IMG/VR virus record: IMGVR_UViG_3300044987_003178
Coordinates: 1 to 38,923 of that record
Strand: one strand, 5' to 3'
Length of the DNA stretch: 38,923 bases
From: a virus
Of this stretch, positions 1 through 8,034 are shown in pieces. Position numbers and translations under genes: made by a program. Numbering within the stretch: position 1 is the stretch's first letter; each line of letters starts with the position of its first letter. The notes beneath the pieces are model-generated. The model had not been told where the DNA came from and ran no database searches. It saw nothing but the letters and a program-made list of their open reading frames with translations.

Positions 1-127
1 GGAGTTGACCAGCCCGTAGAGGAAGGCGCGGGTCACGATGATGTCGCAGGCCTCCGGGTTCTGGATGTAGCCGAGGCAGCCGGCCGCATCTGCGCTGTGC
101 GCGGCCTGCCCGGTGAGCGCGAAGGAG
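1..127. repeat. Terminal direct repeat, left copy
   Basis: These 127 bases are identical to 38797..38923. An exact repeat of this length at both ends is what an assembler leaves when it closes a circular or circularly permuted genome. It lies inside a coding sequence (the gene split between 1..168 and 38539..38923), and the reading frame continues cleanly across the junction. That argues for a closed circle rather than a true packaged terminal repeat. Confidence 0.95.
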
Positions 128-168
128 CACAAGCCGCGCTCCGTGGTCCAATCGACCTTGCTTCCCAT
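1..168 (-). CDS. Virion-associated protein, 5' part (gene split by window ends)
   Basis: This is the N-terminal 56 codons of a 141-residue protein whose remainder is at 38539..38923. The ATG at 166-168 follows a good ribosome site (GAAGGAGA, about 7 bases away), and the protein begins MGSKVDWTTERGLCSFALTG. The codons overlapping the terminal repeat read identically in both copies, so the gene is whole on a circle. It lies between the beta-helix protein gene and the head-tail adaptor gene, in a head operon. I do not recognise the family. Position and size suggest a small capsid-associated or decoration protein. Confidence 0.75.
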   Translation of the reverse strand, partial: MGSKVDWTTERGLCSFALTGQAAHSADAAGCLGYIQNPEACDIIVTRAFLYGLVNS

Positions 169-232
169 GTCGTTGTCTCCTTCTCTGCGGGCCGGACCGC
201 CTCACCGACGGTCCAGCCCGCTATGGTGTGCG

Positions 233-1177
233 TCAGGTGGTCGGGTTGGTGGAGACCCCAGCGCCGGCGTTCGGCGCCGGGTCGGCGGTGTAGATGTGGG
301 TCACGACGTCGGCCCAGCCGGAGTTGACCCCGACCAGCTGGCAGCCGCGCAGGATCACGAAGTGCGTGTTGCCGGCGGCCGGCATGTCGAAGGCGTTGCT
401 GATGCCGTTCGCCCAGTTCGCCGTGTAGTTGAAGAACAGGCAGTCGTCGAAGATCGTGTCGCGCAGGTCGCCGGCGCTGTTGTCCACCACGGCGAGGAAC
501 TTGCCGGCCGTCTCGGAGTAGCTGCGGATGTCGCAGGCGATGAAGCGGTTGCGCGCCCCGGCGACGATGAGCTCGGCGTTGGCGGCCGTGCGGATCACCG
601 AGTCGAGCCCGATGGTGCAGCGCGCGAAGGTGTTCTCCGAGCCGCTGACCTTGAGCGAGTAGGAGCCCGCTCGCGTAGCCGCCGCCGCGACACCGGTGGA
701 TCCCATGCCGGCGACGAACACGTTCTCGAGGTAGTTGCGCTCGCCCGAGACCAGTACGCAGGCTCCGTCCTCAGCCTTGTCCTTGCCGTCGAAGAACTGG
801 ATGTTCTTCACGATGCAGCCGGAACCCGAGAGCGTGAACAGGGTCGCGAGGTCGTTGGCCGCGGTGTTGACGATGCGGCAGCGCTGGCCCATGCCCGGCA
901 GATCGCCCGAGAGGCCGACCAGGTGCGTGTAGCTCTTGGCCCAGTCGATGGCCGCCGTGGGGTTGTCGGCGGTGGGCCCGCCGACGAAGAGCACGACGTC
1001 GTTCTGGTTGGTGACGCACTTGGCGTAGGCCGCGGCCACCGTCTTCAGCGGCTTCGACCACTTGGTGCCGGGGTTGGTGTCGAGCCCGCTCACCGGGTCG
1101 ACGATGTAGACGTTGCTGTTCGGACCACGCGGCACGTTCGCCAGCGCGGCGGAGATGTCGAGCGGGTAGAGGCCCAT
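233..1177 (-). CDS. Right-handed beta-helix-like protein, probable capsid-associated
   Basis: This 314-residue protein follows the major capsid gene by 19 bases and has a good GAGG ribosome site before the ATG at 1177. An early motif (VYIVDPVSGLDTNPGTKWSK) is typical of the entry into pectate-lyase-like folds, where a Gly/Asp/Asn-rich loop precedes 'W..P..T'. After it come repeated short strands with 'N.F..C.I' and 'V.NIQFFDG' rungs, as expected for a parallel beta-helix. No obvious catalytic Asp or Glu cluster was found. Such folds often occur in tailspikes and fibres, but the position beside the capsid gene favours a capsid decoration or head-fibre role. The fold is inferred by eye. Confidence 0.6.
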   Translation of the reverse strand: MGLYPLDISAALANVPRGPNSNVYIVDPVSGLDTNPGTKWSKPLKTVAAAYAKCVTNQNDVVLFVGGPTADNPTAAIDWAKSYTHLVGLSGDLPGMGQRCRIVNTAANDLATLFTLSGSGCIVKNIQFFDGKDKAEDGACVLVSGERNYLENVFVAGMGSTGVAAAATRAGSYSLKVSGSENTFARCTIGLDSVIRTAANAELIVAGARNRFIACDIRSYSETAGKFLAVVDNSAGDLRDTIFDDCLFFNYTANWANGISNAFDMPAAGNTHFVILRGCQLVGVNSGWADVVTHIYTADPAPNAGAGVSTNPTT

Positions 1178-1196
1178 CAGATCCTCACTTTCGGGG

Positions 1197-2171
1197 TCAG
1201 GCGGTCAGGAGCGAGAACGGGCAGCGCGTGGCGTCCGTCTCGTTCATCTTGTTGGGCGGGTTCGGCATGGCGAAGCCGAGGCGCATGACGCAGCGCAGCG
1301 CGGCGGAGTCCTGCTGCATGAGGTTGAGCACGATGTGACCGGTGGCGTCGCTGATGACGCCCTCGGTGAAGATCTGGTAGGTCATGTCCTGGCGGATCGC
1401 GTAGACCAGCTGGTCCCACTGGCCGACGATGTCCAGAGCCTGAGCAGCGCTGACCGACCCGTCCGTCGGGAAGTACGTCGGGGCGCCGTCGATCTCGTAG
1501 CGAGTGGCGTCCTGGGGCGCGGTGGTGAAGAGCGGCACGCCGTCGGTGCTGCGGCAGTTGCGCAGGCGGCCACGAAGAGCGGTGGCGGCGACGTGACCGG
1601 TCGCCATGTAGCCGTCCGCCTCGAGGCGCATGAGCTGGCCGTCGGCGGCACCATCTGCGGACTCGCCGGCGATGGCCTCGTAGAGGTCGGAGAAGCCGGC
1701 GATCGAGGCGACGTTCCCGGCCGCCGTGGCGACGGTGACGAGGCCGGCCCCGCCGAGGTCCGTGGTCCACGTGGCGGGGATGTTGGTGCCATAGGCCACG
1801 GCGCCCCAGATGGTGCGCGAGAAGGCCATCTCGATCTCGGGCTTGGACTCCCCCCAGATGTCGTAGTCGACGTCGTCGACGACGGCCAGCGGGATCGGCA
1901 GGATGACGGCGATCTCCTCGGCGTCGATGTACTTGTTGGTCCAGTCGACTTCGGTCGTCTGCTTGAGGCCGGTGTCGCCGGAGACGAAGTAGGCGTAGGG
2001 GCTGGCGCCGAACATCGGCATCCGCACCTGGGCGGCTGACATGTTCGGCAGCTGCCGCGCCAGCTGCATGAGCGGGTTGATCTTCGGGACGCTCTTGATG
2101 ATGTCCCGGCTCACGTCTTCGGGGATGAGCGCGCTTACCTCAGCGCGCCCCGTGATGTTTGCATAGCCCAT
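1197..2171 (-). CDS. Major capsid protein (HK97-like)
   Basis: A 324-residue protein directly downstream of the scaffold gene, which is the expected place for the major capsid protein. The N-terminal part holds ALIPEDVSRDIIKSVPKINP and then 'L..QLPNMSAAQVRMPMF', matching the N-arm and E-loop region of HK97-fold capsid proteins of the actinophage type. The middle (VDWTNKYIDAEEIAVILPIP) fits the peripheral-domain strand and spine helix region. The C-terminal part (YQIFTEGVISD...NLMQQDSAALRCVMRLGF) matches the A-domain ending common to this family. The ATG at 2171 has a GAGGA ribosome site. No maturation protease cleavage site is evident, and the family often uses a separate scaffold. Confidence 0.9.
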   Translation of the reverse strand: MGYANITGRAEVSALIPEDVSRDIIKSVPKINPLMQLARQLPNMSAAQVRMPMFGASPYAYFVSGDTGLKQTTEVDWTNKYIDAEEIAVILPIPLAVVDDVDYDIWGESKPEIEMAFSRTIWGAVAYGTNIPATWTTDLGGAGLVTVATAAGNVASIAGFSDLYEAIAGESADGAADGQLMRLEADGYMATGHVAATALRGRLRNCRSTDGVPLFTTAPQDATRYEIDGAPTYFPTDGSVSAAQALDIVGQWDQLVYAIRQDMTYQIFTEGVISDATGHIVLNLMQQDSAALRCVMRLGFAMPNPPNKMNETDATRCPFSLLTA

Positions 2172-2195
2172 GGATAGTCCTCGATTCCGTTCCGG

Positions 2196-2813
2196 TTACA
2201 TGTGCTTGCCGACGATCGCCTGGCGGATGCTCTGGTTGATGGCCTGGTTCCCGTCGCTCGACTCTCCCCCGGCTGAAGCGCCGGAGCGGAGCCGCTCTTT
2301 CGGCCGTGTCGGCTTGCCGGCGGCGGCGCCGTCATCGCCACCGCTGTTCTTCTGACCGAACGAGGTGAGCAGCTCATCGGCGTCCGCCTCGAGCTCCTCT
2401 TCGGTCGCGCCCACGAGGCGCTTCGCCTGGGCCTCTGTCAGGCCCTTGCGCATCGCGACCCGCATGCGCAGCAGCTCGCCCTGGGCGGAAGCGGCTGCCT
2501 TCTCCGCGGCCGTCGTCTTCTCAGCGAGCTTCTGGGTCTCGGTCTTGCTGGCTTCCTCCAGCTCCTGCAGGCGACGGGCAGCATCGGCGTTGGCCTTGGC
2601 CTGCGCCTCGTGCTTGCGTGACATCGCCTTCCACTTGGCGACCTCGTCGACATCGCCAGAAGGCGACGAGCCGGCGCCCGTGTCGGGCGGCGCAGACGAG
2701 CGTTGCTGGTCCTGACCATCCTTGTCCTTCGAGTCCTTCTGGTCCGTATCCACGTCTCGCTCCCGTGTCGGGTTAGCTTCGGTGACAGCCGTGGCGGCGG
2801 TCACAGGTCTCAT
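2196..2813 (-). CDS. Capsid scaffolding protein
   Basis: A 205-residue, highly charged protein between the MuF-like gene and the major capsid gene, exactly where scaffolds sit in SPP1-like and actinophage head operons. Residues 1-55 are acidic and disordered (many Asp, Lys, Gln and Ser). Residues about 57-125 form a long predicted coiled coil rich in Ala, Glu, Lys and Gln. A segment 'GLTEAQAKRLVGATEEELEA' follows, typical of phage scaffold and DUF4355-type proteins, and then a basic C-terminus that would contact the capsid shell. The ATG overlaps the previous stop (ATGA), so translation is probably coupled. Confidence 0.85.
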   Translation of the reverse strand: MRPVTAATAVTEANPTRERDVDTDQKDSKDKDGQDQQRSSAPPDTGAGSSPSGDVDEVAKWKAMSRKHEAQAKANADAARRLQELEEASKTETQKLAEKTTAAEKAAASAQGELLRMRVAMRKGLTEAQAKRLVGATEEELEADADELLTSFGQKNSGGDDGAAAGKPTRPKERLRSGASAGGESSDGNQAINQSIRQAIVGKHM

Positions 2814-3589
2814 TGGTTGCCGAGCACCGGCGTGAAGTCGGCGCCCACCTCGTGGAGCTCGCCACGGCCGAGGGCCGTGCGGAACTCATTCAGTGATCCG
2901 GTCTCGTTCCACAGGGCGCGATACTCGCGGCTTCTGCCGGGCCACTCGTAGCCCTCGCCGTACTCGATCTCGGGCTGGCAGGAACAGTTCCCGTGCGGCT
3001 CGAAGCTGGCGGTCTCCTCCGACCAGTAGACCGGTCCGCGGCTGGCCAGCATGGCGCAGAAGGCGCAGGGGTCGCCGCTGGTCACGCGGGCGAATCGGAG
3101 CTTGCTGCGCCGCGCCTCGCCCGTGATGGTGTCGCTGCCACCGAGCAGGACGAGGCGGGCGATGTCACCGGAGACACGGACGGCGCCGTGCCGCATGGCC
3201 TGGCGGAACGGCTGGCCGGACTTGAGCGCCTGATAGACGCCGCCACGGGCGCTGGCCCCGACGACGGTCCGTATCTGCTCCTCAGCGCGTTCCTTGGCGA
3301 GCGCAGCGAAGGTCGTCTCGACAGCCGCCGCTGCCGACTTCGGGTCGGCGGCCAGCATCTCGATGCGCCGGTACTGCCGCAAGTACCCCTGCGCTATGAG
3401 CGCCGACTGCTGAGACCGCGAGTGCACGAGCAGGACCACCGCATCCTCGAAGGCCTTGAAGCTCGACGGGTCCTTCGGCTGCCAGGCCGGCCACAGGCTC
3501 ATGACCTCCCTGACGACCTTGGCCCGCAGCGCGAGTTGCTGACGCCGGTGAAGCTGCGTAAGCCGGTTGCCTGCCTCGCTGATCGCCAT
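2810..3589 (-). CDS. MuF-like minor head protein
   Basis: A 259-residue protein immediately after the portal gene, in the classic portal-MuF-scaffold-capsid order. The N-terminal half is helical. The C-terminal half carries a cysteine/histidine cluster: C175 and C178 in DPCAFCAMLASRGPVY, H199, and C202 and C204 in PHGNCSC. This is the signature of actinophage MuF-like minor head proteins, sometimes annotated as capsid maturation protease/MuF. The cluster looks like a zinc site. Proteins of this family bind the portal on the inside of the procapsid. Protease activity is not shown by the sequence. Confidence 0.85.
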   Translation of the reverse strand: MAISEAGNRLTQLHRRQQLALRAKVVREVMSLWPAWQPKDPSSFKAFEDAVVLLVHSRSQQSALIAQGYLRQYRRIEMLAADPKSAAAAVETTFAALAKERAEEQIRTVVGASARGGVYQALKSGQPFRQAMRHGAVRVSGDIARLVLLGGSDTITGEARRSKLRFARVTSGDPCAFCAMLASRGPVYWSEETASFEPHGNCSCQPEIEYGEGYEWPGRSREYRALWNETGSLNEFRTALGRGELHEVGADFTPVLGNQ

Positions 3590-3591
3590 GC

Positions 3592-4896
3592 TCAGACCTC
3601 GGTCGCCTGCACCCGCAGGAGTTCCTCAAGGCTGGCGAGGGAATCGCCGCGAGCGGCCGCGTCCTTCCAGCGGGCGACGTCCTTCGTGCTCACGCCGGGG
3701 ATCTTCTCCCACAGCATCTCCGGCGGGATCATGAGCATCTGCGCCATCTTGCCGAGCGCGTCGACGGTGGCCGCCAGGGCCCGCGCCTCCGTGTCGCGCC
3801 AGCGCACCTCGGCCCCGTAGTCGACCGTGCGTCCAGCCATCTCATCGCCGAGCTCGAAGACCTGTTCCCAGCTCTCGCCGAACACGGTCTGACGCTGCTC
3901 TACCTTGCGCTGCTTGGACGCCTCAGCCGCGGCCAGCGCCTCAGCGGAGAGGTTCACCAGCTGGCCCACCAGCTCGTGGGCCGGCGTCTGCGACACCGAG
4001 GCGAGGTGTCGGATGCTCGCTTCCCGGGAGTCGAGGTAACCCTTGAGGTCGGTCTGGGAGAACTCCCCGACGGCCATCTCGTCCTTGTTCTCCTCGAACG
4101 TCCACAGCCGCGACGCCATCGCCGTGAGCTTCTGCTCCTCCGTCTCGGCGAGCCAGCCGAGCACGTAGCGCTGGCGAAAAGCCCCGTAGTGCTGGGCGAC
4201 GAGCAGGCCAAAGGTCGTGACGTCGATCTGGTCCTGCAGGACCATGAGGTCGTCGATCTCGCCCAGCGTTTCATCGTCGAGGTCGTCGATGGGGCGAAAG
4301 CGCACCGCGGGCACAACGCCGACGCCGTGGATGTCCTCCGAGACGTAGACGGGAGCCGCAGAACCGCGGACGCTGAGCCAGTAGACGCGGTCCTGGTCGA
4401 ATAGGCGGTACAGCGTCTCCTTGGGGTCGGCGGACAGGCGTCGCTCAAGTGCCCACATCGGCCAGTCGTCCTCGCCATAGACCGCCGTCATGTTGCGCGG
4501 CGAGATCCCCCGGATGGCGGCGACCGGCTCCCCCGGCAACACCGTGACGTAGGATGCCCCGTACGCCAGAGCGGCGCGGTGGACGCCGATCTGCCGGGAG
4601 TCCATACGGTTGCGCTGCCAGAGGCCCCAGGCCTCGGAGTTGTCGTCGACCCCGCGGGCGCGGTATCCGTCCACGTACATGGACTGCGTGACCGACTCGA
4701 CGACCAGCCGGAGCATGTTCACCCTGGAGATCCTGGCGAGGCGCCTGATGTCTGCGTCGGGGACTCCGTTGACCCAGCTCACAGGCTGGGTGCCCCGCAG
4801 GTAGGAGCGGATGCGGTTCAGCCTGGGGGACTCGTCGGCGCGCCACTTCAGCATGAGGCGGCACTGCTCCACGACTTCGCTCTTGTCCAGGGCCAC
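3592..4896 (-). CDS. Portal protein (SPP1 gp6-like)
   Basis: This 434-residue protein follows TerL by 23 bases. The GTG start at 4896 has a strong GAGGAGG ribosome site. The N-terminus (RIRSYLRGTQ, then 'LARISRVNMLRLVVESVTQSM') and the segment ALAYGASYVTVLPGEP match SPP1-type portals of Gram-positive phages. The C-terminal third (NLSAEALAAAEASKQRKVEQ, then GESWEQVFEL) corresponds to the crown and stem helices. Portals form the dodecameric ring through which DNA is packaged and to which connectors attach. Length is close to that of actinophage relatives. Confidence 0.93.
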   Translation of the reverse strand: MALDKSEVVEQCRLMLKWRADESPRLNRIRSYLRGTQPVSWVNGVPDADIRRLARISRVNMLRLVVESVTQSMYVDGYRARGVDDNSEAWGLWQRNRMDSRQIGVHRAALAYGASYVTVLPGEPVAAIRGISPRNMTAVYGEDDWPMWALERRLSADPKETLYRLFDQDRVYWLSVRGSAAPVYVSEDIHGVGVVPAVRFRPIDDLDDETLGEIDDLMVLQDQIDVTTFGLLVAQHYGAFRQRYVLGWLAETEEQKLTAMASRLWTFEENKDEMAVGEFSQTDLKGYLDSREASIRHLASVSQTPAHELVGQLVNLSAEALAAAEASKQRKVEQRQTVFGESWEQVFELGDEMAGRTVDYGAEVRWRDTEARALAATVDALGKMAQMLMIPPEMLWEKIPGVSTKDVARWKDAAARGDSLASLEELLRVQATEV

Positions 4897-4919
4897 AGAT
4901 GCACCTCCTCGGGTGGTGG

Positions 4920-6590
4920 TCAGAAGAAAGCCGCGCCAGTCTTGCGTGAGCGTCGGCGCTTACGCTCCGGCAACGCCAGGTACACCTGCCGCGCCATACG
5001 GGCGAGGATGAGGGCGGCCAGGGCGTCGACCTTGCGGCCGCTCTCGCGGTGCTCCTTGCCGAACGACACGCCCCAGGCGTTCGGGCGCCGGCGGGCGTTG
5101 TGGACGTGCTGTCGCACCCGGGCGTCGCCGTCGTGGCGGAAGGCCTGCTCCGTGATCTCGTTGTGCGTGCGCTCTGCGCCGTCGGTCGTGAACTCCTTCT
5201 GGCGAGCGCGCATGTCCCAGGCGATGCGGTGCTTGGGTGACGCGAAGGCGCAGAGCTCGCGGCCGCGCTCGCGACCCAGTTCCTGCGCCCAGCGGTCGAC
5301 ATAGGACTCCCACGGGTGCAGATCGGAGAAGAACGCCACCACGTCGTAGTGCTCGAAGGCGGCGCGCACCGCCCGGTCTATCTCCGCACGCGGCGCCTGG
5401 CCGCCGTGCCGCTCCGGGTCCCAGACGCCGAGCGTGAAGGTGAAGCCGTCGGAGACACGGCAGCCCATGAGGGCACTGTGGTCGTCGGTCAGCGAACCGT
5501 CGAAGCCGAGCGTGACTACCTCGCCGGCGACGACCTTCTCGGCGCGGTCCGCGAGACCGTCCCACTCCTGCGGGGTCACCCAGGCGTCCTCGGTGGCCAC
5601 GATCTGGTTGTAGTAGAAGCGGCGGGACTGGCTGGGAGCGTTGCGGGGGTCGAGGATCTCAGCGACGAGGCGCTCGATGTCGAGCCAGGTCGAATCGCCG
5701 CGCACGGCCTCGAGCACCGCCGGCGCATCCTCGGCGCAGAGCCGGGCCTCGGGCGGCGCCTCCAGTGAATCGTAGACGAACCCGACGTCCGCTGAGCGGC
5801 CGGCCTCGATCTTCTCCCAGGCCTCGCGGGCGAGTTGCGCGACAGACTCCTCGCCGGGCTCGTAGGCGTTCGTGATGGAGAGCGCCCGGGCCTGGCCATC
5901 CTTGCTCTTCGCCAGGTTGCGCGCGATGACGCGGTCCATCGCGTGGCCCTCGTTCGTCGTGAGCCAGTGATGCGTCTCGTTGCGCAGCACGAAGGTCGAG
6001 CGCGCACCCTCCATCGTGCGTGGAGAACTGGTCACAGCCTCGATGCGCTGCGCCCCGTGGTGGGCGTAGATGATCTCCTTGCCCAGGTCGATCTCGTACT
6101 CCTTCAGCGCCGCCTTGGTGAAGTAGGCGGGAAACAGGGTCATCGTGTTCTTGGTCTGCGTGATCGAGACGGCCGCCGTCTGCACCCAGGCCTGCGGGTG
6201 CGAGATGCCGGCTGGATGCTCGTTGCCCCACGGGTCCTGGACCACGGCCCCGCCCGGATCGACGCGACAGGGCCCGACAAACTCGAGTGCACAGAGCGTC
6301 GCCCCAAGCGGGTCCTTGCCGTGCCCCTTCATGCGCTGGAAGACGCCGTCCCGGTAGACGAAGCGGCCTGCGTCGTCGACCGCGTACCAGTGGAGAAGGA
6401 ACCTCAGCTGCTCCGGCGTGTAACGCCAGGGGCGTCCGTCCTCGTGCTGCAGCCACTCGGAGGCCCAGCGGACCGCGTGCCAGCCGAGCGTGCGCTCCGG
6501 CAGGTACCAGCCGCTCGAGTGCTCCAGGTCCCTCTTCCAGGTCGGACCGATGCAGACCGGCTCAACCGCCGAGCGCGTCGCGGTACTCAT
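4920..6590 (-). CDS. terL: Terminase large subunit
   Basis: A 556-residue packaging motor. The N-terminal ATPase domain shows a Walker A-like motif at residues 88-93 (KGHGKD), a form seen in actinophage large terminases, and a Walker B-like stretch near 200-207 with E205 in LRNETHHW. The C-terminal RNase H-like nuclease has candidate metal ligands D364 (LGFDGS), D423 (FFSDLH) and D522 (KVDALAAL). The protein ends in a basic tail. The start overlaps the 3' end of terS by 29 bases, which suggests coupled translation. Full length, with no sign of damage. Whether packaging is headful or cohesive-end cannot be read from the sequence. Confidence 0.95.
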   Translation of the reverse strand: MSTATRSAVEPVCIGPTWKRDLEHSSGWYLPERTLGWHAVRWASEWLQHEDGRPWRYTPEQLRFLLHWYAVDDAGRFVYRDGVFQRMKGHGKDPLGATLCALEFVGPCRVDPGGAVVQDPWGNEHPAGISHPQAWVQTAAVSITQTKNTMTLFPAYFTKAALKEYEIDLGKEIIYAHHGAQRIEAVTSSPRTMEGARSTFVLRNETHHWLTTNEGHAMDRVIARNLAKSKDGQARALSITNAYEPGEESVAQLAREAWEKIEAGRSADVGFVYDSLEAPPEARLCAEDAPAVLEAVRGDSTWLDIERLVAEILDPRNAPSQSRRFYYNQIVATEDAWVTPQEWDGLADRAEKVVAGEVVTLGFDGSLTDDHSALMGCRVSDGFTFTLGVWDPERHGGQAPRAEIDRAVRAAFEHYDVVAFFSDLHPWESYVDRWAQELGRERGRELCAFASPKHRIAWDMRARQKEFTTDGAERTHNEITEQAFRHDGDARVRQHVHNARRRPNAWGVSFGKEHRESGRKVDALAALILARMARQVYLALPERKRRRSRKTGAAFF

Positions 6591-7026
6591 CCATCACCGA
6601 GACGGGGGCCAGCTTTGGCTCCGGCTTGCGCTGGATCTCGATGCCGATGCGGCGACGGTCGCCCTCGGTCACGCCCAGGGCGGCAAAGGCCTTGAGGTAG
6701 GCGGCCAGCGACCCGCCCTTGAGCGGCACGGTGGCGCGGACGACCTTCCCCGTGATGATGCTGACGCCGACCGCCTGCGGTTTCAGGTCGCGGCTCATCG
6801 CCTCGGCCAGCAGGTAGGCGGCCGCCCAGTCGGAGGGCTCGTAGAACTTCGCCTGGCCGGAAGTGCGGAGCGACTCGTACACGCGCCTCGCGATCGGGTG
6901 CCAGCGTTGCTCAGCCGGCGGGACCTCGACCTCTCCGGTGGTCTCGACCTTCGCGACCGGGATGTCGGGCGCGTTCTGCCGGCGGCGCTCCTCGGAGCGC
7001 TTCGGTACCGGTCCTCTGGTGCCCAT
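6562..7026 (-). CDS. terS: Terminase small subunit
   Basis: This 154-residue protein begins MGTRGPVPKRSEERRR, the characteristic N-terminus of actinophage small terminases. A helical central part (ARRVYESLRTSGQAKFYEPS, then 'DWAAAYLLAEAMSRDL') and a terminal 'MDEYRDALG' also match. It recognises phage DNA and hands it to TerL, whose gene overlaps its 3' end. The ATG at 7026 follows a GGGAGG ribosome site. It lies downstream of an HNH nuclease gene, an arrangement common in phages whose packaging needs an HNH protein. Confidence 0.92.
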   Translation of the reverse strand: MGTRGPVPKRSEERRRQNAPDIPVAKVETTGEVEVPPAEQRWHPIARRVYESLRTSGQAKFYEPSDWAAAYLLAEAMSRDLKPQAVGVSIITGKVVRATVPLKGGSLAAYLKAFAALGVTEGDRRRIGIEIQRKPEPKLAPVSVMDEYRDALGG

Positions 7027-7046
7027 GTCGGGCCTCCCGATGGAAA

Positions 7047-7065
7047 GGGCCCCGTGTCGGGACCC
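7047..7065. other. Small hairpin upstream of terS
   Basis: GGGCCCCG and CGGGACCC form a stem of seven pairs with one mismatch and a TGT loop, in the 117-bp gap between the HNH gene and terS. There is no T-run on either strand. It could be a processing or attenuation site, or an incidental structure in GC-rich DNA. Confidence 0.3.
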
Positions 7066-7143
7066 CGTTGCTGGTCGGGCGGTGAAACCCGTAGTCGACC
7101 TCTGGTGCTATGCTCCCCGGCTCGGCGCGTTGCGTGGTCGGGG

Positions 7144-7446
7144 TCACCCCCCACCCCGGTCGGTCAGCCCCGGATGTCGCTCCTCCGCCCTTTTGCGCGG
7201 CTGCGCCCTCGGGTTCTGCGCGTTCGCCTCGCGCGACGTCTTGGCCGCATGGCAGGGGCGCTCATGGATCGCAGCGAGGTTCGCGTCCTCTTCCCCGCCG
7301 CCCATGCTGACCGGCACGATGTGGTCGACCTGGTTGGCTCCTGGCCGCCCACAGACGTAGCAGATCCCTTGGTCGCGTCGCAGGACGCGCTTCCTGATGC
7401 GGCCCCAGTCACGGGGCAGCGGCTTGGTGCGCCTACTCTGCGACAT
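7144..7446 (-). CDS. HNH endonuclease
   Basis: A 100-residue HNH protein. Residues about 26-70 hold the domain: 'DQGICYVCGRPGANQVDHIV' with C29 and C32 as the first zinc pair, the catalytic DH, then 'DANLAAIHERPCHAAKT' with the N and the second Cys/His group. HNH proteins encoded beside terS are known in several long-tailed phages to assist TerL in cutting DNA at packaging. The gene order here (HNH, TerS, TerL, portal) fits that role. The start overlaps the end of the preceding gene by 14 bases. A homing role is less likely, because the protein lies within the packaging operon. Confidence 0.85.
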   Translation of the reverse strand: MSQSRRTKPLPRDWGRIRKRVLRRDQGICYVCGRPGANQVDHIVPVSMGGGEEDANLAAIHERPCHAAKTSREANAQNPRAQPRKRAEERHPGLTDRGGG

Positions 7447-7747
7447 AGCGCATCAAGCGGCGTGCTTCGTAGGCTGAGGAAGGAAGCACGTAGCACGGCT
7501 CGATGCGCCCAGCGTTCAGGCGCTCGACCTCGTTACGCTCCCAGTGGGTGAGGTCAGAGGCGACGCACTGCTGTGGTGCCGTGTCGTCCACCATGGCCTC
7601 GAGGATGCGCCGGCGCGCCGTCTCGGCATGAGCCACTGCGCGGTTCTCCGCGGCGCGGCGTGAGACTTCAAGGGCGATGCGCTCTGCCTCCGTGAGCTTC
7701 GGCGCCTTGCGGCGTCTCCGTTTGGCCTGGCCCTTGCGCCTGCTCAC
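7433..7747 (-). CDS. Small basic protein of unknown function
   Basis: A 104-residue protein with a very basic N-terminus (SRRKGQAKRRRRKAPK), followed by a long helix rich in Ala, Glu and Arg and a C-terminal part ending LMRYVAE. The GTG start overlaps the preceding stop (GTGA). I do not recognise the family. The basic tail suggests nucleic-acid binding. It sits between the HTH protein and the HNH nuclease, so a part in packaging control is possible. Confidence 0.65.
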   Translation of the reverse strand: MSRRKGQAKRRRRKAPKLTEAERIALEVSRRAAENRAVAHAETARRRILEAMVDDTAPQQCVASDLTHWERNEVERLNAGRIEPCYVLPSSAYEARRLMRYVAE

Positions 7748-8034
7748 ACTGACCCTCTACCTATGTGCTGTGAGAGTGGTGCATGCCGGGCGTCAAATGG
7801 ACCCTCTTCAGTGGCACAGCAGGCTCGCAGATGGAGAAGCGCTGAGTGGTGCTGCCTAACCACAGTGGAGTGGTCGCAGCCGATGCCACGTGCGATACGC
7901 CTGAGGCTCCAGCCGTCGGCGTAGTGGAGCTGGATGATCAGCGTCTCGCGATCGGTGAGGATGTCCTCTGGCACGACACGACGGTATCCAGACGACCTGT
8001 TCGAAGAGGCGGACACACTGCCAGGATGTGCCAC
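7744..8034 (-). CDS. HTH protein, sigma-70 region 4-like; possible late regulator
   Basis: A 96-residue protein with a clear helix-turn-helix at about residues 24-68: 'LTDRETLIIQLHYADGWSLR' followed by 'RIARGIGCDHSTVVRQHHSA'. This resembles sigma region 4 or a RinA/ArpU-type activator. Such proteins are often encoded just upstream of the packaging genes and turn on late transcription. That position, first gene before HNH and terS, is the basis for the suggested role. The GTG at 8034 has only a weak ribosome site (GGTGGG), so an internal start a few codons later is possible. Confidence 0.65.
   Translation of the reverse strand: MAHPGSVSASSNRSSGYRRVVPEDILTDRETLIIQLHYADGWSLRRIARGIGCDHSTVVRQHHSALLHLRACCATEEGPFDARHAPLSQHIGRGSV

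Noticed and set aside
113-1288. Plus-strand 391-residue open frame opposite the beta-helix and capsid genes
   Set aside because: Low-complexity Val/Asp/Arg/Gly translation of the complement of well-supported genes, with no ribosome site; typical of high-GC antisense frames.
7997-8009. 13-base identity CTGTTCGAAGAGG shared with 22126-22138
   Set aside because: A match of this length is expected by chance in a genome of this size, and one copy is inside a coding sequence. Not accepted as an attachment or operator pair.
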